From: Clytia hemisphaerica | Lineage: Eukaryota > Cnidaria > Hydrozoa > Leptothecata > Clytiidae | Reading direction: 5' to 3' | Length of the DNA stretch: 64,000 nucleotides | Assembly: GCA_902728285.1 (NCBI GenBank) | Contig: CACVBU010000681.1 | Location: 730,342-794,341 of the forward strand | Notes under the pieces: generated by a model | Databases searched by the model: none | What the model was told of the DNA's origin: nothing | Seen by the model: the letters and a program-made list of their open reading frames with translations, nothing else | In this document: in pieces, positions 46,399 through 58,692 of the stretch | How positions within the stretch are numbered: position 1 is the first letter of the stretch | Layout: each line of letters begins with the position of its first letter | Translations under genes and position numbers: made by a program

Positions 46399-47261
46399 CT
46401 AAATAAAAAGAATAATGATAGATATTTAGTTGACATGAGAGGTTGGCTCCCGAGGGTAAAGGGTTAATGTCAGGTAAATGGCGTTTCTATCGATCAGTAA
46501 CGTAAAAAAACCTAGGGTACACGGGACGAAGTTGCGCCCAAACTAGTTCCCAGAGTCACATGCATTCGCACTATTTAACTTTACTTTGATGGACGCGATA
46601 CAATTGCTTCATGGATAAGAGAGCTCCATCAGAATCATAAATCGTCTGCTAAAGTCAACCCAACTCCTAAAAAAACCCAGATAGTTCCGATCGCTGATCC
46701 GATTTACGCCGGCCTTTTTACGCCAGCAGTGACGAAAAAATAGCGCCTATAAGGGCCGATGAGGTACATATAATTTGACTGACGCCCACCACGGCATCGG
46801 CGAAGATGGCGGTAAACAGTATCGGGCGTTAAAGCCGCCAAATATAAATAAGGTGGTGTCGGGTGTTGATCGTCGGGTGTTCTCACTAAGTTAAGAATTT
46901 AAGCACCCGACTGTCGGGTGCACTAATTGTCGGGTGTTTTCGCAAATTTAGAAATTTCAGCACCCGACAAAACACCCGACAGCACCCGACTGTCGGGTGC
47001 ACCGGCAGGGTCGTGATTGATTCTACTTTTCTTTACCTTTCAGAAAATTACAAGGTTGTTTGATGGGGGGGGGGGTTTTGGGCCAAATTGAAAAGTGGTC
47101 AACCAAAACACAAAATCAAAAATCTTACAAACAAAATAAGTAACTGTGATTTTTTTTTAATATAACCCTTAAATTTTCCAATTTCAACTTTTAAATCAAC
47201 CGAGTCGCACTTTTAGACTCTGTAACCAGGTGATTATATCGAAACACAACTAGTGAGGTTT

Positions 47262-48946
47262 GTCACGGAAGGACAAGTGTTAAAATATAATGGACCTTCT
47301 TTTGAAAAATAAAATGATTAATCAAAAATGAAATGTGTTTTAAAACAAGTACATACCCTAGTTAGTTTAATAGGTTTATTCATTTTGAAATAAGTCAAAC
47401 AACAAAAAAGTACTGCAAGCAGAAACTTTTTTCATATATCGAATTCCTTCCGTGACAATTTCAAGACAAAAAGTTTTTTCACCAGTTTTGTGCAAGTACA
47501 CTATTCTTGATATTATTGCAAGTTCTAACTATTGGTACCCCCTAACAAAAAATGAAATTGGATTCCAAAGCAACCTCCTTCACATTCACTTACAAGGTCT
47601 GAAATTATTGTCCTTCCGTAACACTTTCACCTTGTCCTTCCGTGACGGATTCAAAATACCTTGTTATTTTTAGAAATCTTGGACTTCAATGAGTCTAATC
47701 TATTTCAGGAGAGTGTCCTACGAGGTTTAGAACCATTGGGAACCAGCTCAGCCCTGTATGGAGCTCAGAATAAGCTTAACTAAGGCTCCAGTACAGCGCT
47801 GTAAGCTTACAGCGGCTCTGGAGGCCTAAAAACCGGTTTTCTGGCAAAACTACTGTTCCCAGCCAGTTCCAAACCCTCGAAATCGCTTCAACACCATGGA
47901 AATATGCTAATTAGAGCCTTTGGAAGTAGCTCACTTGATTGCAAGGTCGCGTTTTTACGCTTTTTGCTTAAAAAAGCCTCAAAAACGCTGAAATAGAGCT
48001 TTTTTAAAGCGTTGTTAAGCTATTTTAGTGAAGATTCGTCGGTTCTGCCCACTTCGCTGGACTTCAATGGGTCTAATCCATTGCAGAGGAGTGTCCTACG
48101 AGGTTTATGACCATTAGGAACCAGCTCAGCCCTGTATGGAGCTTAGAATAAGCTTAACTAAGGGTCCAGTTACAAAGCTGTAAGCTTACAGCTTAAGCCC
48201 AGGCGGCTCTGGAGGCCTAAAAACCGGTTTTCCGGCAAAACTACTGTTCCCAGCCGGTTCTAAACACTCTAGATCGCTTCAGCACCATGGAAATATGCTA
48301 ATTAGAGCCTTTGGAAGTAGCTTACTCGCTTTCAAGGTCGCGTTTTTACGTTTTTTGCTTAAAAAATATAATCTTTCCTGTAAAATTTCCTAATTATCAT
48401 CACCATTATGGTTGAACAATAAAAAGACAGTTCCAAGGTTTTGAAATGAACTGAATAGTAAAAATGGGTATGATTCATGATATGATGTGTCACTCCAGTA
48501 GTTTCAGTCAACATTTCATACGCTATTGTTGATTTTGAAAAATAGGAATTTTTTCCTTCCGTGACGGTGTCCTTCCGTGACACTGACCTTTCTCAGTTGC
48601 AAAGGCCTGTAGCCATCGAAATTAATTTTTTTGACTCAGTTCTTTTTTCAATGACAAGCAGATAGACATAAGTTTCTTCTGGTGGTATTTTGGTTTTAAA
48701 ATTCTCTTCAAATTCACAGGAATCTGAATCAGCATACTTTGGTCTTTTTTAATGTCTTTGCTGCATTCCTTCCGTGACGGAACCTTCAAAGTTCAATTAT
48801 TCAACGAGGAAAAACTTTTATGAAATTTATTTTGGTTTGGAAGTAGTAGTACTATGAAGGCTTTAATTCAGGACTAATACTATTTTCATTAAGTTTACCA
48901 TTTTTCAAAAATAGACCAAAAAAGGCTCTGATTTCCTTCCGTGACA
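47262..48946. mobile_element. Element with repeated CCTTCCGTGAC motif
   Basis: GTCACGGAAGGA at 47262 and its inverse TCCTTCCGTGAC at 48934 may be the outer ends. Between them the same motif recurs at about 47444, 47611 (one change), 47635, 48553, 48570 and 48766. Such subterminal copies are typical transposase-binding sites. A tandem duplication fills the middle. No transposase. Confidence 0.55.
47681..48362. repeat. 378-bp tandem duplication
   Basis: GGACTTCAATG(A/G)GTCTAATC starts copies at 47681 and 48059; shared blocks include GAGTGTCCTACGAGGTTTA and CCGGTTTTC(T/C)GGCAAAACTA. The second copy stops at about 48362, short of full length. Confidence 0.85.
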
Positions 48947-48970
48947 GAAACGGGACTTTTCAATTTGGCC

Positions 48971-49280
48971 CTTTCATGGTTGGCGGAGGAGCGGAATCGG
49001 CCCTTTTTTCGTACGGAGTGGCGGAATTTGGCGAAAATTTTGACGGAATTACGGAGATTGGATTCTCTGACGGAGACGGAAAATTAGACAATTTTAGTGC
49101 GGAAAAAGGGAATTTAGCAAAAAAAATTTGCGGAATTTCGGAATTGGTAAAAGATATTCAAAATTTGCGGAATTTTCGACAAAAATATTGAATTTCAAAG
49201 GAATTTTCAGTGACGGAATTTTGGTTCAATTTTTAAGGCGGTTTGACGGAAATTGGAGAAAATATTAGTGGAATTGCGGA
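48971..49280. repeat. Degenerate GCGGAATT-rich repeat
   Basis: Irregular tandem GGCGGAATT / TGCGGAATTTCGG / GACGGAATT blocks. The 71-codon frame over it merely reads the repeat. Confidence 0.7.
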
Positions 49281-49569
49281 ATCGGGTACCCCCTGAAACC
49301 CCCCCCTTTAATCAAAACACAGGCACCGTATGCTTCACTCATTATTGCTCATTTGAAATAATAGAAATGACACTTTTCTTTAAAGAAAATAATAGAAATT
49401 AAAATCTTTTTTTTTTACAAATTAACGACCAAAGAGCCTGTATATAAAAGCTCCAGCTTGTCCCATCCGATGGGATACATATAGGATGGCACGCGAGAAC
49501 GGCCCGTGGGCGGTCGCCAATACACCCTCGGAATATAAATAAAAAATTCTGCGTCAAGGTATAAGTCGA

Positions 49570-51511
49570 CATGGTTTCTGCCCCCCTTAAAATAAGGGGG
49601 GAGCAAAAAAATTGCCTTTTAAAAAAGGGGGGATTTTTACAAGTAATTTTTTTAAAATAAGGGGGATCCTTTATCAAGGGCTGCAAGAATCTATTAAAAC
49701 AAGAACAAAGGGGGGACTAAAATTTGGAAATTGTTGATTGAATTTTCATTTATGTTATGTCTTTGGTTTTATTGATAATATAATAATTTTCTTTATCTAA
49801 TAATATCTTCTTTCCCGTTTTCGTGCTCACAATTTCATGCCCATTTGTTTTCAGACCATGCTAAATTGAAACTTATGTACATTAGAACAACTTTTAACAG
49901 ACCAAATAAAACCATAAAAACTATTATTCTCCCTAATTAGATAACGTTTTAAGGTGTTTTGAGGGTGTAAAAAGTGAAAACTTTTCTTGGCGCCCAACCA
50001 TGGTGGGCGATATATTTTCCAAAATCTTTTCCCCCCCCACTCAAAATGGCCCATGAATCTGCATCCTCTCTTACCGCTCTCTCTATTGTAAAAAATTGTT
50101 TGCTCAAGGGAACAAAGATTTTCTTTAAATAGTTGGTCGACATCAATAATCTTTGACATTAATGCTCTTTGAAATTTGCAGCAGAGGCAAGTTTTGTCAC
50201 ATCCAAAATCATTGTCATAAGGATGAAATCTTACTTGTGTTTTACTGCCTAAATTTTCTATTTGGTAAGACCTTTTGCTTGACGTAACTTAAACTAGGAC
50301 TACAATCAGAAGACATTCCCAGTTCCAATCTAATAATAAAGATAATTTGCAAGGCCTAACATATGAGCAAAAATCAACTGTTATACCAGATACTGCATCT
50401 TTTGATTGGTTTATTTCCAACTACTAAATGAGTTTATGAAAAATGTCTGTAACGCTAGCCCAGTAACATATGTTAAGGTTTCTAAAATTTGAACGCCACG
50501 GCTGGAAAACCTATCCACCTTCGATACAAAAAGTCTCGCGCTAAGTTTGACAAGCGTAGAAAACTCGGATTAGAGAAGACTCTACACTGCTATTTGTAAA
50601 CGAAAAAAGTTCTGACGTCAATTTCATGAAAAAGTACTGCGACGTCACAAAGTTTCAAATAAAAAGGTGTGGCATTTTTGTTGCACGATTTCGAATTATC
50701 TTATATCAACACACGCAACAAAATCCAACATTGTTGTTCGATGATTAAACTTCGTCTAACATTATTTAAAAAAGTTTCAATGTTGGTTGCATTGCATATG
50801 CGCCGGTCTTAAGCTGTCCGCATGTGAAGCCAACAAACGGGTAAACCTTCAGTGCTCAATCGCAAAGCGCGAGCCTCTCCTTCACAACTAAGGCTTTTTC
50901 TTTCCTAGAAACAACCCTCTCACCACCTCAGACACCTTTGGGGGTCTGCAACGACGGGTACCCTTGATGATTTTGACAGGGTCACTATGGCATTTCATTG
51001 AACACAAACTTCCGTTATCTTAAAAAGACATATCGTCGAGGCTTACAGACACAAAATTTTGACTAATGTAGAAAGTTTAGAAGTATAATTTTTATTATTG
51101 TATTCGGCATTTTAAGCCGAAACAATGTCAGGAATTAACCGACATTATAGTATTTTAAAGGCTTTTGACGTGCAAGCAAAACCGTTAACCGGCGTTTGCG
51201 ACGACGATGAATAAAACCAATCAATTTATTTCCAATTTATTATTTCTTTTTATTTATTGAAGTTTATTTAGTTGGATATCATTATGGACCCATTATAATG
51301 TTGATTGCATTGAGATCAAACCAATCGTTGTACTTTGTTATTGTCAAACTCTGAAGATAAAAATCTGAGGGGGGACTCCTTTATTTTTTATTTGAAGGGG
51401 GGACATTCTAACAAGGGGTACTGGTAATTTCTGTTCGATTTAAGGGGAGAGTTAGCTTTAAGGGCAAAATTGCATTTTAAGGGGTGACTGAAAAAGTAGG
51501 CAGAAACCATG
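49570..51511. mobile_element. Element with CATGGTTTCTGCC ends and G-run subterminal repeats
   Basis: Perfect 13-bp inverted ends at 49570-49582 and 51499-51511, followed inward on both sides by repeated AAGGGGGG / CCCCCCTTA blocks. The interior has no recognised gene; the minus-strand frame at 49851-50159 is unassigned. Confidence 0.65.
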
Positions 51512-52742
51512 ATCGATTTAAACAGTTCGATTGACACCGCCTGGATATTGATGTTTCCTGCAACTAACGTCATTGTGACGCGAGGGGGTGGGGGGGGTCA
51601 GCCTATGACGCTTAGAAATTTCAACAGAATATCGATTTATAAACCTGTAACATTTTGTCAGTTAGTCACACTAGCGTCCCGCCAAAATACGTATCAAAGA
51701 TTAATGCTGCGAAAGTGCTATATCGTTTACCTGACTCTATCAAGCAAAAAATGCGCTGCAAAACTTCTTAAGCATAAACGGATTCATGGAAAAATAACCC
51801 GGCGCTTTTAAATGAAATTAATGTTCTCAAAAACTATGAGAAATTGCCTAAAATTTGAGCCATAGATGAAATAATTTGAGCCAAGCCAACCTTGAGAACT
51901 AACAGTCAAGAACACCTTCAAATTAGCCTATCATAGGCTATTTAGACTATTTTATATAGGCTATTTAGCCGAAAATCGATAAAAACCTTGATTTCTGACG
52001 AAATATAAATAGTCGCGTCTATTTTTCACCATTACTTCATTGCCCAAAGCCAAAAGAATCTTTTTCACTTAAACTGATATAACATTCAATTTTATGCAAA
52101 AAGCGCCATTTTTAAAGGGATGTTTTACGAATAATTATTATATACAGTTAATAAATAATAGAGAAGCTTCTGATTCGCCAATTCATTTTCTTGCAATTTT
52201 TGAGTCTGGGATGTTCTAAACGTTTTCGCCAACCAAAATCATAAAGAAGAAAATAGGTTTATCACTAAACTAGCTGGCTCACATCTTGAATGTCATTATT
52301 TGTTTCATGCTGTTTTTCTCTAGAGACGCTTTTTCCAGTGTACGCAAAAATGTCAAAGTTAACGAGTGTTGACAGATCTCACAATTTTTCGTTTCTTCTT
52401 GTTGCAAAGATTATTTTGTTCCTTTTGCAGTGTGAAAGCCTGCCTGGTGAGAGTAGCGTATTCATATTATTTGCTATCTATAATTTGCGATTATGTTGAT
52501 TAAATGACTTTCGAGATTCGGTGAAATGATGATCGAATTGCCCTCCAATGTTTTGTCAGATAGTCCCAAGTTAGAGCTGTTGGCGGAGATTTTAGGGTTT
52601 TTTAGGAGAAGATGGCAGTCTTTTGCTTGAATTAATTACTACAGCGTAGATCAATTACTTGCTCCCTGTAGCTACAGGGATCAATCAATTTGTTTCTAGA
52701 GGCAACGGCTACATCTTTTAGTAGAAAAATCTATTAGCTAGA
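51512..52742. other. Gene-free stretch
   Basis: AT-rich; short open frames without splice support or family resemblance; a G-run near 51585. Near 52660 there is a short palindrome, TCCCTGTAGCTACAGGGA. Confidence 0.5.
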
Positions 52743-55700
52743 CCAGACGGTACTAATTGCTAATTAATAAATTTGATTTATTGAAGTAATTGATAATGCT
52801 TGAAGTAATCGAACGACTACTTATCGATTAACAATCAAATTTTGGGTATTTATATAGAATTTCAAAAAAAATTGTGAGTATTCCATCACTTTCTTAAACT
52901 ACCCTTTGAAGACTCAATAACTATTTAGCTACTTTAACTTTTAAATATACGTTTTTACTTTGATTGTTATTGTTATTGAGTACTTTCAATAACTTCGTTC
53001 AAACCAATTGATTACTTCGTTCAAAAATCATTAATTTCTTCAATAACCCCAGCCAATTTTTAAGGGTTTCGTGGAAATAGGGTTTTCTGTGGTTATGGGA
53101 TCTATTTTAAAAACAGTGCTCGAATGAACTCTCTTCAAGACAGTCTGTAATATAGACTTAATTAAATTCTTATATCAAGATTACAGGATTTGGAGTGTAG
53201 GCCAATTTTACTCTTATTCTCTCAGTGGTTTCATTTTCGATTTCAAGCAAACATCTTAGCAACACCGGGTGCTTGTCCATAGTTACAGGGGTTTTCTTGC
53301 ACAAACCTAAAACCAAAACTAAATATAGAAAATTTTCCAAATCCCCTGTTTCAATTAAGGTTACAGATAGGTCAATTTGATTATTTTTAAAAAGTATCAT
53401 TAATTTTTTAGCATCCTTTCTTTGATGAAATTGGACTGGAGTGGTTAAAGTGCAATTCAATGGTTTTCTAAATATGTAATTACTTTTTCGACATATTTTT
53501 CTAATTTGGAATTATGACCCGATTTCAAAAGACGAACTTTGAACTTTGAAGAGTTACTCTTCAAAATCTACTGAATATTTTTCAATGAAACCTTTTGTTC
53601 TCCCCTACAAAACCGTGCTCCGCTTTATCATTTACACGCCCCATTCAAAAGATATTTAACTTTTCATGTTATGCGATGTTAAAAAACAGGTTTTTCACGT
53701 TTAAAGCGAGTTTTCTCAACAACAAAACCTTGAATCAACAATCGGAGGCACGGTATTGCTATTCAACCTTTTCTGAATAGAATGACGTAGGTTTCAGAAA
53801 TATCGACCAACCAGATCTTGTAGAGTAACCTTTCAAAGTTGGTATGTACACTGGATTTTTGAAGAAATTGTTATCTTTACCGAAAAATTCCCCCCTCTTT
53901 TATTAAAAAGTAAAAAGACCATTATTCCATTGTAATACTTTATAATAGGGATATCGAAAGAAGCGTCGCTTTAAACTTCCCTTTACAGTTTTCTTTTACA
54001 ATTCGAATAAAAGGCTCAATCAATAGGGATTATACATCGATAATGTTTTTAGCTTTTTTTGCAATTTTGATACACTTTTAGGTTTAGGGAGATGCATCAT
54101 TCGATGGTCCGTAAAATTTTGAATCTTTTACAAAAAATTTTTTGATGTAAAAAAAAGATTTTCTTCAAAGAAGCCCTATCTGTAACCTTAAAGCAATAAA
54201 AAATGAAACTTTTCCATGCTTCACTTTTTTGCACCAATTCTTCAAAATGAAGATATATTTGAAATTTTAAAACTTCTTCATTTATTCAAAGATTTTTTAC
54301 GGCACTTTGTTGACAATCTAACTCTTGCATCAAATTTTGGCTTTCTTCAGAGAATTAAAGATGAGAAATAGTCTACATCTTAGGATCATAGGTCAACAGG
54401 TCATAACACAGGTCAACTCTAATTACTGTAAAATACGAAAGAAACGTTTGAAATTGTTTTTATCAAAAATATCATGCAAATCAGGTGTTTTATTGATCTA
54501 GAACCTTTTTAAAGGTCAAAGTATCCACATGCTTACCACAGGCTTTCGCATTATGTGCTGTGTATAACACGGACCTATAATACTTGTATTATATATTACA
54601 CCTATATCACACATGTAATATCAGTTATCCTTTTGATGTTATATGTATGTTACATATGTTGTTGTATATAAAGTACACGTGTTTAAATAAAAATATTAAT
54701 CTCTAAACAGAGTCCCCTGACAGAAAATAGCTATTATAATCGCTTTATCATAATCCCATTATAATATCTCCTGCGTCACCTTGGGTATTATAAATTCAAG
54801 AATTGACTATTTTTATCCCCTTTGTATTTGTGACAAAAATGACATCACAATCACAATCTTTGTATCTCTAAAACAGAACTCTTGGAGCACGTCAATCTAT
54901 GTTCGAATCCACTTGCACCATCAGCATCCTATTAAGCATGAAAAAATATTTTGTTGTGAATTGGTGTACACACCTTATATTTTGTGATGACGTCATTATG
55001 TTTATAATCTAAACGTCTAAACTAATCTAAATGAGTGTCACTTTGTCAATATTTGGGGTTGATTTAAAAATAGCATTTTTTGTATACAAAATTCCCATTG
55101 CATATATTGATCATAATTTCAAATATAATGAACTTATGTTATAGATTATATATTACAAGTGCGTTACATTTTTCCGGTCTGCAGTTTGTATAACCTCTGA
55201 CCTGTGTTATGACCTGTTAACCTGTGACCTGTGTTGAACTAGCCACAGATTGAAATAAATAAAAAAGGTTTTATGAAGGGTGAGATTTTTACAGTCGTTC
55301 GTTGTGCAAGGCACTAAGAGGCCATACTGTATGGGGTGCCAAAATAAAGGGGCTGTGTGATATACAGCAATCTCATTGTGGAAATTTAATAAATAGTCTG
55401 CGAAGCAGCGCTGCTAAGCAATCAGTAGAAGAGACTACTTTCGTTTTTGTTACAGATTTCAATATAAACTTTTCAGAGGGATTATTAATTTGTCAATGTG
55501 TTGTGTCAACTTGTCAGCATTGTATTGTTGCAAAGGGACAAATAAAAGAGGTAAGACTAACCCATGGCTCCGACTGGGGTTCTAGGTCCCCCCGCCAAAT
55601 TTAGGCCCCCCCTGAGAACAAGGTCCCCCCAGCCTATTAAAATTTTAATATAGGGGTATTTTCCCAGTATAGGGGAAAAATTTATGGCATTCACAAAGCT

Positions 55701-56399
55701 CTATTTACATACATGTGTGTGCACTTTTAGAGAATGCAATAGAATGTCTTCATTTTTGCATTTTAAGGATCAGATCACACTTTGCATGAAAACATAAAGG
55801 TTTAGAGAAATTAAAAACCAACAGTTAAGAAAAATATTTAGGAAGTGTTATCTAGCCCCAAGAGTCACATAAACTAATGCAGGTCCCCCCAAGATAGAGC
55901 TCCCCCCGCCTGTTGGGAAAAACAAGTAGCTCCCACCTCTTATATGGCAAATTTTAGGTGTAGCTAACCTAGTTTCTAATCATGATATAGGAGTTTAAGT
56001 CTAAACTGCCAGCCATGAGAATTCAGTATACCTCACCATTTTGTCAGCGTTTGTCCTGGGTTTCCTAAAGTAACTCATGTCACCCATTCTGATTGGTCAG
56101 AGAAAACAAAAGTGATTTGTGTGCCTGAATCCCACTTTTTTATTGGGTGAGATAAACTCTGTTTCAAGTTCCGATGCGCTGCATGCTTGAGAAAACTTAT
56201 TAGATATAATTGAAGGTATTCAATATGATCGAAAGTAATCGAAATGATAGAACAAATTGAAAATGGTCAAAGAATGTCATAATTTGGAGTAAAGTGACTA
56301 TTCAATCACCAACAAAATTGATAGGTGGTCACCTTCGATTATTATTGATCATTATTGATTACTTCCATCACAATTGAACGTCCGATTAGTACCGTCTGG
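52743..56399. mobile_element. Possible large element with CCAGACGGTACTAAT ends
   Basis: Perfect 15-bp inverse sequences at 52743-52757 and 56385-56399, each followed inward by sequences rich in AATTGATTACTTC-like motifs. No target duplication. A 96-codon minus-strand frame (53170-53460) inside is unassigned. The pairing could be coincidental or between two independent copies. Confidence 0.4.
54391..55240. mobile_element. Diverged relative of the AGGTCAC-ended element
   Basis: The left end has AGGTCAACAGGTCATAACAC and the right end the inverse with GACCTGTGTTATGACC and TGACCTGTG. The interior keeps GTGTATAACACGGACC near 54560, matching GTGTATAACGCAGACC near 40820. Confidence 0.7.
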
Positions 56400-57318
56400 A
56401 TTCGATGACGTTATCATTAAAAGAAATTATGCTGTTGTGATAATTATAGACTTTTTTGCTTGAATTTGCGTTCGTTAGGGGAGACATACCCTGGTACTTC
56501 TCTCTATCTTCTTTTCCCAATTTTTGGACTTTGTTAGTTAACTTTTTTACAAGTTTTAGTGCTATTTCCAGAGTCTTGGTGTTTGTGTACAGTTCTCTGA
56601 AATATATTGCCCAGCTGGAATATTGCTAATGGAAGGATTCTATCTCACTATAACAAAGCTCCATTGATCAGGAACCCACCATTTTTACCACTGCACCAAG
56701 ACATCATGCCAAGCTAGTGTTTCTATCTAACTCCTATGTATTTATACTAAGGACCAGACCAGTGTCAGGACTGTAGGCAGCCTATTTGGGTTGGGTTGGG
56801 TTCAGGTTGGGTTATCCATAGCGAAAAGCACATATTGATGACATCAGCAAAATTATGCAAAATGTCCAGGCGGTGTCAATAAAATGAATTGAACACCGAA
56901 TCAATTGAACTAGTTGGGTATAGATTTTTTACTTTTAACCTTTAAGTATATATATTATGATTTTTTTGCTATTTTTTTGCATCCTTGGACAATCCTACTG
57001 AAAATTAATCATATAAAATTTTTTTTTGTATCAACAATTTCCTGATTTTATAACAGTATAAGAGCTAAAGGTACATACAGGTTTACGAGTGTCGCCCCCT
57101 CCAAGTCTTATCTCCCCATGACGATGCTTGACTTGCTGTTAGCAAATTTGTGTGGGAGCAGTGAGTGTGCACTTATAACATGTGTTCATATTTTTTCATT
57201 CTTTTAACCATAAGCAGTTAATCTTTGAAAACCCTATATTCTCTTATGTTATAATGTTCTTATAAGCTGTTGCTATTTCATACTTTTTTACACTACTAAG
57301 GTCCTTTCATTATACCTC
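56400..57318. other. Gene-free stretch upstream of the IFT20-like frame
   Basis: No splice-supported exons recognised. A tandem GGGTTGGGTTGGGTTCAGG run lies near 56788-56810. Confidence 0.45.
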
Positions 57319-57355
57319 AATAGAATAAAAATTGTTCCCTCAAAGATACACAGCT

Positions 57356-57652
57356 ATGGATGAATCTGGTAAAGAAACTAAAGATTTACAAGAGGAATGC
57401 AAAGGTTTTACGAGTAGAATAGCTCATTTTCAGGACTTTGTTACAGAATTTAAAGAAACTATTTCCTCTTATGACAAACAAGTTTCAAATTTGAAGACTG
57501 AAGTCAATGATAAAATTTCCAGTCTTAAATCTCCACATGTTGAAAGTAAAAAGCAAACTGAAAAGCTTCTTTCAGACTCTGTGCATAGAGAAGCAGAACT
57601 TGAGAAGTTCAAATTGCAGTATGGTTTATTGTTTGGTGAAAAATCTACATGA
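57356..57652 (+). CDS. IFT20-like coiled-coil protein, single exon, truncated; probable retrocopy
   Basis: IFT20 is a small coiled-coil subunit of intraflagellar transport complex B, needed to build cilia and to move cargo from the Golgi. This 98-residue frame aligns without gaps to residues of about 33-115 of human IFT20: LQEECKGF against LKEECKDF, a shared LKS, LEKFKLQY against LERYRVEY. It lacks the N-terminal 30 or so residues and the conserved C-terminal tail, ending instead GEKST. Animal IFT20 genes are normally split by introns; this one is continuous, with an AATAAA at 57749-57754. In another frame just upstream, NRIKIVP (57319-57339) faintly resembles the missing N-terminal segment. 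A processed, decaying retrocopy is the simplest reading; a shortened functional gene is not excluded. An upstream stop in frame (57326-57328) makes ATG 57356 the only start. Confidence 0.65.
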   Translation: MDESGKETKDLQEECKGFTSRIAHFQDFVTEFKETISSYDKQVSNLKTEVNDKISSLKSPHVESKKQTEKLLSDSVHREAELEKFKLQYGLLFGEKST

Positions 57653-57748
57653 TGGAAAGGGTGCTTTTTTATATTTTGTAAATAATATTATTAATAATAT
57701 TCCTAGTAACATATTTCATAAAATATTTTAGTAAAAATAATATCATGA

Positions 57749-57754
57749 AATAAA
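57749..57754 (+). terminator. AATAAA after the IFT20-like frame
   Basis: Hexamer about 100 bases after the stop on the same strand. Consistent with either a native 3' end or one carried along in a retrocopy. Confidence 0.4.
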
Positions 57755-58692
57755 GAACCAACTTTCAATAGTTACATGGTGTTTCATGCTGGTACCATCT
57801 TCAGGTAATTCAGTGTTTTATTATTTTTTCATAACATTTATAAAAAATTCTAATAAAATCTAAATATACTGCAACCATGAACCAACCAACTGAAGATTGC
57901 ACCAGTAGTAGAATTTTTGAAGCTAGTTTTTTTAATTCTCAAAATTTTGCTCAAAATTTTGCTCAAAATTTAGTTTTCAAATAAATTTCAAATTTTATCA
58001 AGGTAATGAAATTGACCCCTTGCAATTAAAGACACTACCTCAATGGCCTTAAAAGATGAAAGTATATAAATTGATAAAGGATGCTTGAGTTTTGTACTTG
58101 CAGGAAGGTTTCAAACTTCTGATACAGTGCATCAAATTAAGTTGGTGTTTTTGTTAGATGTTATTGTTTTGGCATCATGATATAGAAATATTAATTGATA
58201 GAAAAATTATTTTTTTCATCAAAAACTGGCTTTTTGGGGGGAGAAATTTCAAGTTGCTAGATTTTCTACAAGCTGTACATTGTTATTTTGCTTTGTTTAT
58301 TTTTGATAATTATATTATGGTTTATACATATCAGATATAATTAGAATTTGTACAACAAATTTCCAAATTAGATGGATTTTTAGTTTAGAATCTACATATA
58401 TTTTTCAAATTGTGAAATAAATTTTCTATTTATGTTACAAACATTTTCTAATGATTGCATTACCCTCAATTTTTCTATCTTGTGTGTGTGCAAAAAAAAA
58501 TAGGTTTCTTGTTCTTCTTTTGGTGAGATTTTATCCCAGAAATTCTTTGCTCTAAAATTACAATCAAAGATTGGAATGGAAACTAAACTTACGTGCAACT
58601 TTTTGCATTGTGGATAGAAATTAAGAGACAAAAACAAAAAAGGAGTTAAGTAAAGCCTCATTTAAAGTGTTTGAATTTTTTTTTTCCATTAG
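57755..58692. other. Spacer between IFT20-like and TMEM94-like genes
   Basis: AT-rich with no supported exon. The 5' UTR or first exon of the TMEM94-like gene may lie here, since the first recognised exon begins right after a splice-acceptor-like TTTTTCCATTAG. Confidence 0.45.

Larger units (their letters stand above)
44438..47022. mobile_element. Element with palindromic CACCCGAC motifs in long inverted ends
   Basis: The left end (44438-44590) and right end (about 46860-47022) are inverse copies beginning TGATTACGACCCTGCCGGTG, each carrying several palindromic units of the form CACCCGAC-N-GTCGGGTG. The interior holds two MITEs and a short chain of possible exons (45702-46398). No transposase. 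It could also be two independent insertions of one small element rather than a single 2.6 kb element. Confidence 0.65.

Noticed and set aside
53170-53460. 96-codon minus-strand frame (contains KNNQIDLSVTLIE)
   Set aside because: Protein-like composition, but no recognised family, no splice partners, and it lies in transposon-like surroundings.
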